Below are positions 58,183-64,000 of a stretch of DNA of 64,000 bases, piece by piece. The notes beneath the pieces were generated by a model that had not been told where the DNA came from, did no database searches, and saw nothing but the letters and a program-made list of their open reading frames with translations. Made by a program: the position numbers and the translations under genes. Origin of the DNA: Streptomyces dengpaensis (GTDB lineage: Bacteria; Actinomycetota; Actinomycetes; Streptomycetales; Streptomycetaceae); contig NZ_CP026652.1 in the NCBI RefSeq assembly GCF_002946835.1, positions 868,001-932,000 of the forward strand, in the 5' to 3' direction. Each line of letters begins with the position of its first letter. The first letter of the stretch is position 1.

Positions 58183-58670
58183 CCGCTCGACGGGGTGCGG
58201 GTGACCGACCTGTCGACCGTGGTGCCAACATACGTCCCTGCGCGCTGGCCCGGCTGGGCATGAACTACCGGGCCGTCGCCGCCCGCAACCCGTGTCTGGT
58301 CTACGCGCACGCCCAGGGCTTCCGCAGCGACTCGGACCAGGCCGGCAACGCCGCGTACGACGAGACCCTGCAGGCCGCCTCCGGGCCGGCCGAGATCGCC
58401 AGCCGCGCACCGGGCACACCGATGGTCCTGCCGTCCAGCCTGGCCGACAAGATCGCCGGGCTGACCATCCTCTGCAGCGTCCTCGCCGCCCTGGCCCACC
58501 GCGGCCGGACCGGACAGGGCCGGCACATCGAGATCCCGATGACCGAAACCCTGCGCGCGTTCAACCTGGAAGGACACGCCGACGAGCCGGTCGAGGGCCC
58601 CACCGGCCTCCCACCGTCGACGCTCCAGGCTCGCAGGGCCCGCCGCACCGAGGACGGCCTGGCCGCGTGA
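58183..58670 (+). pseudogene. Family III CoA-transferase relic with internal deletion
   Basis: The DNA first encodes LDGVRVTDLSTVV (the family start), then, after a frame change at about 58230, jumps to ALARLGMNYRAVAARNPCLV, continuing with GNAAYDETLQAASGPAEIAS and LADKIAGLTILCSVLAALAH to IPMTETLRAFNLEGH. About 85 residues are missing between the two parts. This missing part is roughly what is kept in the relic at 55178-55545. It ends at a stop at 58668-58670, short of full length. Confidence 0.8.
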
Positions 58671-58762
58671 TGCCCTCCGGCACGCGGCAACCTCGAAGAT
58701 CCGAAACGACCCACACGAAAAGGGCCCCCACAGGTTGTCACCCGCGAAGGCCCTTCGCACCG

Positions 58763-58836
<74 letters not shown>

Positions 58837-59022
58837 ATGCCTGCCACCCGGGTTGACCCGCGTGATCATGCAGGTAAACAGTACCGCACGCGGCTGGATG
58901 GCCGCGCACGAGCGGTCATCGTCCCGTCGTACGGCGGGAGTACGCGGAGGGAATCCGGGGACGGAGCGCACAGCCGGTGGTGGGTGGCGGCTCACGCGCC
59001 ACCCACGCTCCCGGCCGGCCCG

Positions 59023-59790
59023 TCAGGCGTAGGGGTCGAACGCGATGCCGGCCGGCTTGGCCTCCGCCAGGTGGTAGTTGAAATTGCCGTCCTTGAGGCC
59101 GAAGGTGGCGCTGCCGAAGTTGTACGCGCTCAGCTTGTCGCGCAGGCCCGCGGGGTAGCCGTTCCAGCCGACCAGGCTCGGGAACTGCCAGGTGTGGCGG
59201 TGGTTCTCCGGGGGTTCGTCGTTGGCGGTGGCCGGGCGGAAGCAGTGCGTGCTCAGGCCGTCCTTGTGGTAAACGATCTTGGGGTGCGTGCCGTCCCAGC
59301 GGATCTGGTCACGGCCGTAGATGTCGAAGTTGCCGTGCGCCGACGTGGACACGTACTTGGCCTCGTTGTTCTGCACCCACACCACGACGTGTTCCCAGTC
59401 GTGGCGGTGCCCGCCGAGGCTGCTGCCGGCCACGGCCTGGTCCTTCTCGAAGTAGAGGCCGTACATGACGGCGCACCAGCCGTTGTTGCACTTCTCGCGC
59501 GCGTAGCCGTTGGTGTTGTCGAGGTCCCAAGAGTCGCGGCACTGGCCGTTGAGGGCCCCGGAGGGATTGAGGCCAGGGTTGATGGTGCCGTCGGGGCCGA
59601 TGGCGGGAGTCGGGTAACAGCCGTCGGTGTCGTAGTCGTAGGCCGGCTGGAACGTCTGCTCCAGCCCGTCGGCGTTCGCGGGCAGGGAATTCGGCGGGGC
59701 GGCCAGAGCGCTCCCCGGAAAGGCGACGACCAGCGCGACGGCGCCGCCGACGATGAGCGAGGCCTTACCGACCCGCGAGCTTCTCTTCAC
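59023..59790 (-). CDS. Secreted NPP1-family (necrosis- and ethylene-inducing-like) protein
   Basis: A 255-residue secreted protein with a Sec signal at residues 1-30 (SLIVGGAVALVVAFPGSALA). The mature part carries the NLP family heptapeptide GHRHDWE, with WCAVMYGLYFEKDQ before it and a metal-site-rich core. NLPs of plant pathogens permeabilise plant membranes; Streptomyces homologues have unclear roles. GTG at 59790 has AGGAGGAAGCA directly upstream. It is transcribed away from the first tRNA-Pro on the same strand. Confidence 0.9.
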   Translation of the reverse strand: MKRSSRVGKASLIVGGAVALVVAFPGSALAAPPNSLPANADGLEQTFQPAYDYDTDGCYPTPAIGPDGTINPGLNPSGALNGQCRDSWDLDNTNGYAREKCNNGWCAVMYGLYFEKDQAVAGSSLGGHRHDWEHVVVWVQNNEAKYVSTSAHGNFDIYGRDQIRWDGTHPKIVYHKDGLSTHCFRPATANDEPPENHRHTWQFPSLVGWNGYPAGLRDKLSAYNFGSATFGLKDGNFNYHLAEAKPAGIAFDPYA

Positions 59791-60032
59791 TGCTTCCTCC
59801 TGATCGACCGCGGCGTGGGGGCGGGGCAGACCAGGCGGTCGTCGTCTTGGCATGCCCAGCTCAGCTTTCCGGGAGCAGGGTGGACTACGCCAGCGCCGGT
59901 AGGTTTCGGAGCGATGAAGGATCAGACAATGGGGGGCGCAGGACGGCCCGTTGAACGTCAGGGAGGCACCTCACCGCTCAACTCCCGGGCCCAGCTGCCT
60001 CGTTGGCGCACCGGGCCCGGGCCGCCGTACGG

Positions 60033-61481
60033 CTACACCTTGCCGTCGGCGAGTTTCCACTCGCGGTGCAACGTGCCCAGCGGGATGCCGCGTTGGAAGA
60101 CGGGCGTGCCGAAGACGGACAGCTGGATACGCAGGGTTCCGGTCACATCGACGCCGCCGTAGACGGCCCAGGAACCCGTCGCGCCGGCGTCGGTCCTCGC
60201 CGTGGAGCCGGTCGCGGACGTGGCGGAGAGCGAGCCCACGGCCTCACCACGGAGATACGGCGCCAGGTCGGCGGTGACACCGACCATTCCGTACAGGCCG
60301 ACGGCGGCCTCCGCGCCGAGGGACGCCTTGACGCTTCCGGCCGCGGTGACGGAGGTGCGGACCGGCGTGCTCGTCATGTGCGACTCGTTGACCGGCGTCC
60401 AGCCCTGGGCCGGGCCGAAGGTGCCACCGGCCTTGAAGTCGCCCTTGAGGTCCTGCTCGATGTCGACGCTGACCCTGCCGTCGGCGCTGATCTGGAAGTA
60501 GCAGGTCAGATCGAGGTTCACCACGACGGGAATCGGGCCGACCTGGAGTACGGGGTCGGCGTGCAGCTTCGCGAACGGCACCCGCACGGCCTTGGCGGAG
60601 GCGGCGGCACGCCCCTTGACCGCCCACCGCGAGGTCCAGTCGCCGGAGACACCGAGATACGCGGCTCCCGGTCCGGAGCCGGCCGAGTCCCCGCCGTAGG
60701 AGAAGTCGACCTCGGGCGCGACCTGGACGAAGCCGGACACGGACGCCGTCGCCGAGGCGGGTGCCCCTTCGGCCGTGCCGACCTTCGCCCCGACGTCGAT
60801 CCGCAGGCTGCCGAGCGGGACCTTGGCACCCTGGGGGCCGAAGCGGATGTCCCCCGTCTTCGCCCAGGAGACCTTCACCTCGGGCAGCAGCCGCTCGACG
60901 GCGAAGGAGGCGGGATCGACCGGGACAGAGCCCTTCGCGTCGTCGTCACCGAGCAACGCGTCCAGGGTCGTCGGCGCCGTCTGGACCTCGGTCCCGTCGG
61001 CACTCTCGCCGATCACCTTGGTGACCTTGGCGAGGAGCCCGTCCGGGGCACCGGGCGCGGGGGCGCTGGCGATGACGTCGCCGACAGCGGTGTCGTGCGG
61101 CTTCGCCGTACTCCCGGCGGTCGGGGACGGCGACGACGTCTCCTTTCCGCCCGAAGTCCCATTGTTCATCGGCGATATGACGGCCCGTCGGGTGCGACTG
61201 TCGTACGACGTCACCTTCAGCGCGGTTTTACGCGCCTTACTTCCCGCCGCGCCCGGCCGTGCGACGGCGGTCGAGGTGGCTGCCGCCTCGGGGGCGGCGG
61301 CGACGGCGAGCGGCGGGCCGCTGTCCGCGGTCGCGGCGGCGGAGGCGTCGGCGTTCCGGGCGCGTCCGTCGGCGGAGGAAGGGTGGGCACCGGGGTCAGC
61401 GGAGCAGCCGACGGCGAGTAAGAGGGCGGATGCGGCGAGCGCGGGCATGACGGCGCGCAGGGGCCGCTTGCGGATACGCAA
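60033..61481 (-). CDS. Secreted lipoprotein of unknown function
   Basis: A 482-residue protein with a lipoprotein signal peptide (RIRKRPLRAVMPALAASALL, lipobox LLLAVGC). After it comes a low-complexity Ala/Ser/Pro stretch of about 100 residues, then a beta-rich domain with FAVERLLPEVKVSWAKTGDI and VNLDLTCYFQISADGRVSVD, ending in HREWKLADGK. No enzyme motif is recognised. The TTG at 61481 with AGGA is the likely start; upstream codons in frame would spoil the signal peptide. Confidence 0.78.
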   Translation of the reverse strand: MRIRKRPLRAVMPALAASALLLAVGCSADPGAHPSSADGRARNADASAAATADSGPPLAVAAAPEAAATSTAVARPGAAGSKARKTALKVTSYDSRTRRAVISPMNNGTSGGKETSSPSPTAGSTAKPHDTAVGDVIASAPAPGAPDGLLAKVTKVIGESADGTEVQTAPTTLDALLGDDDAKGSVPVDPASFAVERLLPEVKVSWAKTGDIRFGPQGAKVPLGSLRIDVGAKVGTAEGAPASATASVSGFVQVAPEVDFSYGGDSAGSGPGAAYLGVSGDWTSRWAVKGRAAASAKAVRVPFAKLHADPVLQVGPIPVVVNLDLTCYFQISADGRVSVDIEQDLKGDFKAGGTFGPAQGWTPVNESHMTSTPVRTSVTAAGSVKASLGAEAAVGLYGMVGVTADLAPYLRGEAVGSLSATSATGSTARTDAGATGSWAVYGGVDVTGTLRIQLSVFGTPVFQRGIPLGTLHREWKLADGKV

Positions 61482-61808
61482 GATCAGTCCTGAGGGGGGT
61501 GAGGGCAACATAGGGCTACCAGCGGTAACCGGGCATGAGCCTGTCATGAACCTGTGAAGCACGCTTCACATTCCGCACCCTCGGAGCGTGATGTACGCCA
61601 CGCCAGAGGGCGACGAGCCGTTGTCGACGCCTCCCAACTGAACCTCGTAGAAAGGAAACTGACGGGTCATGAGCAAAAGCGCCGGAGTCGCGGGCTTGGA
61701 TCAGGAGGGGTGTCGGCGGGACGTTCACGTCCCCGTTCACCGAGCGAAGCTCACATCGCCCTGGTGCGGCACGCGCGCAGCGGGTGGCAGTGAAAGTATG
61801 ATCAGCCA

Positions 61809-62345
61809 ATGTCTGACATGACCGAGACCACGCCCGGCTGGCTGTCTCCCGACGAGCTGGAAATGGCCCGCGCAAGCATGCCGATCCTGTACGTCGAGGC
61901 GGTACCGGTGCGCGTCGACGACAGCGGCGAAGTCACCCACATCGGACTCCTGCTGCGCATCGGGCCGGACGGCACCGTCAGCCGCACCCTCGTCTCCGGC
62001 CGGGTGCTGCACCACGAGCGGGTCCGCGACGCCCTCCTGCGCCACCTGGAGAAGGACCTCGGTCCGGTGGCACTGCCCCGGGTGCCGGCCTCCCTGCAGC
62101 CCTTCACCGTCGCCGAGTACTTCCCGACACTGGGGATCACGCCCTTCCACGACCCCCGCCAGCACGCCGTGTCCCTCGCCTACATCGTCCCGGTGACCGG
62201 CGACTGCCGCCCCCGGCAGGACGCCCTCGACCTGGTCTGGTTCAGCCCGGAAGAGGCATCGTCCCCGGTGGTCCTCGACGAGATGCCGGGCGGGCATGGA
62301 GTCCTGCTCAAGCAGGCCCTGGCGTATGTCGGCCGCCTGTCCTGA
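61809..62345 (+). CDS. Nudix-fold protein (DUF4916-like)
   Basis: A 178-residue protein: [20 protein letters not shown] at the start, [20 protein letters not shown], and [16 protein letters not shown] near the end. It resembles the Streptomyces DUF4916/Nudix group, but the canonical GX5EX7REUXEE box is not intact, so pyrophosphatase activity is doubtful. It is divergent from the lipoprotein gene, separated by 330 nt with no recognised feature. Confidence 0.75.
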   Translation: MSDMTETTPGWLSPDELEMARASMPILYVEAVPVRVDDSGEVTHIGLLLRIGPDGTVSRTLVSGRVLHHERVRDALLRHLEKDLGPVALPRVPASLQPFTVAEYFPTLGITPFHDPRQHAVSLAYIVPVTGDCRPRQDALDLVWFSPEEASSPVVLDEMPGGHGVLLKQALAYVGRLS

Positions 62346-62398
62346 ACGCGGGCACGGGCCGCCTGAGCGCGCGTACGAGCCGTCCTGAACGGAGACAC

Positions 62399-62438
62399 AC
62401 GGAAGGCCGTCTTCCCATTGCTGAGAAAACGGCCTCCG
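62399..62438. terminator. Terminator of the second tRNA-Pro gene
   Basis: Read on the minus strand just after the tRNA, GGAGGCCGT pairs with ACGGCCTTCC across an 18-nt loop and includes a run of T residues (TTTTCTC). It could also terminate the Nudix gene on the plus strand. Confidence 0.55.
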
Positions 62439-62455
62439 ACCTGCTCAAAAGCTGG

Positions 62456-62529
<74 letters not shown>

Positions 62530-62630
62530 ATGCGTTCACCCGCGGTGACCCGCGTGATCGTGCGCAACAGAACTTTACCCCACGTCGGGGGCTGCTCCGA
62601 AAAGGGCGTCCGGCGCGCGACAATCGGCGT

Positions 62631-63155
62631 ATGAGCGGGACATCTGGTGCTCGGCGGGTCGGCGGGCGCGATCGGGACACGCAGGGACGGGCGCGGAACG
62701 CCCGGCCGCGCGACGGGCTGGGGCGCCCCCTGCCGTACGACGCGGACGGGGTGGAACGGCAGCCGGAGGGCGTCGTACGCAGCCCCGAGGAGACGGTCGC
62801 CGAGGCGCAGGCGCTGCTGGACGCGGGGAAACCGTTCCACGCGCACGAGGTCTTCGAGGACGCCTGGAAGTCGGGGCCCGAGGACGAGCGCGCGCTCTGG
62901 CGGGGTCTGGCCCAGCTCGCGGTGGGGCTCACGCACGCGGCCCGGGGGAACACGACGGGTGGCGCGCGACTGCTGCGGCGCGGCGCCGGCGCGGCCGAGG
63001 AGTGGGCGTCGGGGACCGGTCGGACGCGGCCGTACGGGATCGATCTTCCGGAACTGAGCGCCTGGGCGCGGGAATTGGCGGGGGTTGCGGAGCGGGAGGG
63101 CACGGCGATCAGCGCGGCGGCGTGGGCGCCCCGGCTGCGCGGGCGGGACGTCTGA
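62631..63155 (+). CDS. DUF309-family protein
   Basis: A 174-residue protein. The N-terminal third is Arg/Gly-rich and probably disordered. The helical DUF309 domain follows with AQALLDAGKPFHAHEVFEDA, WKSGPEDERALWRGLAQLAV and GLTHAARGNTTGGARLLRRG. The family function is unknown. The ATG at 62631 lacks a ribosome-binding site and could be translated leaderless. Its final codons contain the first unit of a 35-nt repeat. Confidence 0.85.
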   Translation: MSGTSGARRVGGRDRDTQGRARNARPRDGLGRPLPYDADGVERQPEGVVRSPEETVAEAQALLDAGKPFHAHEVFEDAWKSGPEDERALWRGLAQLAVGLTHAARGNTTGGARLLRRGAGAAEEWASGTGRTRPYGIDLPELSAWARELAGVAEREGTAISAAAWAPRLRGRDV

Positions 63156-63300
63156 CGCGTCCCCGCCAGCGGGTCGGGCGGCACGTCTGACGCGTCGCAC
63201 CGCACGAGACGGGCGGACGTCCGACGCGTCCTCCCCAGCGGGGCGGGCGGGACGTCTGACGCGTCCCCGCCAGCGGGTCGGGCGGCACGTCTGACGCGTC
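63147..63300. repeat. Five-copy repeat of a 15-nt core at about 35-nt intervals
   Basis: The core GACGTCTGACGCGTC (or one-base variants) lies at 63147, 63182, 63216, 63251 and 63286, steps of 35, 34, 35 and 35. Flanks alternate, giving a larger unit of about 104 nt seen twice. The gap 63156-63408 has no other gene before cobF. Confidence 0.8.
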
Positions 63301-63408
63301 GTTTCCCACGAGACGGGCGGCCCGGCGCCGCGTCCGCCTGGGTGGGGCCGCCGGCCTGATCACGGGTGCGGTGCGTCCACTGTCAGTGGCGTGCGGCAGA
63401 CTCTGTGT

Positions 63409-64000
63409 GTGCGAAAGATTCAGGTCATCGGGATTGGGGCGGGCGACCCCGATCAGCTCACGCTGCAGGCGGTCAAGGCGCTGAGGAGCACGGACGTGTT
63501 CTTCATCCTGGACAAGGGCGAGGTGAAGTCGGACCTCGTCCAGCTGCGCCGTGACATCCTCGACGCGCACAGACCGGAGGGGGCGTATCGCCTGGTCGAG
63601 GCCCGCGACCCGGACCGCGACCGGTCCGCGGGGGGTGCGGCGTACTCGCCGGCCGTCGGGGACTGGCGCAGTGCCCGCGCGGATATCTACGAGCGGCTGA
63701 TCGCCGAGGAGCTGGGCGAGGACGAGACAGGCGCGTTCTTGGTGTGGGGCGATCCCGCACTGTACGACAGCACGCTCGGCATCCTGGAGGAAATCCTGGA
63801 CCGGGGCGCGGTGACGTTCGCCTACGACGTCGTGCCCGGCATCAGCAGCGTCTCCGCGCTCGTCGCCCGGCATCGTACGGGGCTGAACCGCGTCGCGCGG
63901 CCCGTCCAGATCACCACGGGCCGCCGCCTGGCGGAGGGCTTCCCCGACGGGGTCGACGACGTGGTGGTCATGCTCGACGCCCACCAGACCTTCCGGCAGT
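63409..64000 (+). CDS. cobF: Precorrin-6A synthase (deacetylating), 3' end outside window
   Basis: The first 197 codons of a SAM-dependent tetrapyrrole methylase: IQVIGIGAGDPDQLTLQAVK at the start, VWGDPALYDSTLGILEEIL for the second motif, and YDVVPGISSVSALVARHRTG. These are the CobF form, which methylates C1 of precorrin-5 and releases the C2 unit as acetate in the aerobic cobalamin pathway. GTG at 63409 is used. The gene runs off the right edge. Confidence 0.93.
   Translation, partial: MRKIQVIGIGAGDPDQLTLQAVKALRSTDVFFILDKGEVKSDLVQLRRDILDAHRPEGAYRLVEARDPDRDRSAGGAAYSPAVGDWRSARADIYERLIAEELGEDETGAFLVWGDPALYDSTLGILEEILDRGAVTFAYDVVPGISSVSALVARHRTGLNRVARPVQITTGRRLAEGFPDGVDDVVVMLDAHQTFRQ

Overview
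The window is high-GC actinobacterial DNA, almost certainly Streptomyces. The evidence is a complete whiE-type spore-pigment polyketide cluster, a monomeric NADP isocitrate dehydrogenase, GTG/TTG starts with AGGAGG-like sites, and many GC-rich hairpin terminators. All calls come from reading the sequence; no database search was run.

Layout. (1) 1-2152, minus strand: the 5' end of an uptake [NiFe]-hydrogenase operon. The small subunit carries an Asp in place of one proximal-cluster Cys, the mark of the group 1h (high-affinity, actinobacterial) type. (2) 2451-2921: a frameshifted barstar gene and a two-repeat type I-E CRISPR remnant. (3) About 3.3-34.8 kb: a catabolic island. It holds a two-component flavin hydroxylase (hpaB/hpaC-like), a bicupin, a giant MalT-ATPase/BTAD regulator, a 3-hydroxyisobutyrate-dehydrogenase-like enzyme, a carboxymuconolactone-decarboxylase-like protein, a BBE-type flavin oxidase, an M24 enzyme, an XRE-cupin regulator, an FAD-synthetase-like protein, an atypical SDR, a transhydrogenase (pntAB), an enoyl-CoA hydratase, a group II intron, an MFS carrier, an aldehyde dehydrogenase, a GntR regulator, a VOC protein and a fused acetoin/2-oxoacid dehydrogenase E1 with its E2. 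The island also contains broken second copies of several of its own genes (3-HIBDH, VOC, M24) and a broken E3. Its right edge (34.9-35.5 kb) holds IS701-type transposase and tyrosine-integrase fragments, so it looks acquired. (4) 35.5-43.5 kb: core genes for an ABC exporter, a flippase-like membrane protein, an enoyl-CoA hydratase, an MscS channel and icd. (5) 43.6-53.2 kb: a secreted beta-helix protein and the whiE-like cluster, with a methyltransferase convergent to it. (6) 53.4-64 kb: an LLM oxidoreductase, CoA-transferase relics either side of a GH15 glucoamylase/trehalase, two identical tRNA-Pro(GGG) genes, an NPP1-like secreted protein, a lipoprotein, a Nudix protein, a DUF309 protein and the start of cobF.

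How the parts fit. In the island, HpaC would supply reduced flavin to HpaB, and PntAB and the FAD-synthetase-like protein could supply NADPH and FAD. Downstream enzymes would pass carbon to aldehyde and acyl units handled by the ALDH and E1/E2. Two control layers are suggested by the DNA. Direct GTTAG/GTTAA repeats with 11-bp steps lie upstream of hpaB and resemble SARP/BTAD sites. A TTGGATCCAA palindrome is shared by the promoters of the ALDH, the VOC-GntR pair and E1-E2, with looser copies near the BBE oxidase. The substrate of the pathway cannot be fixed from sequence alone.
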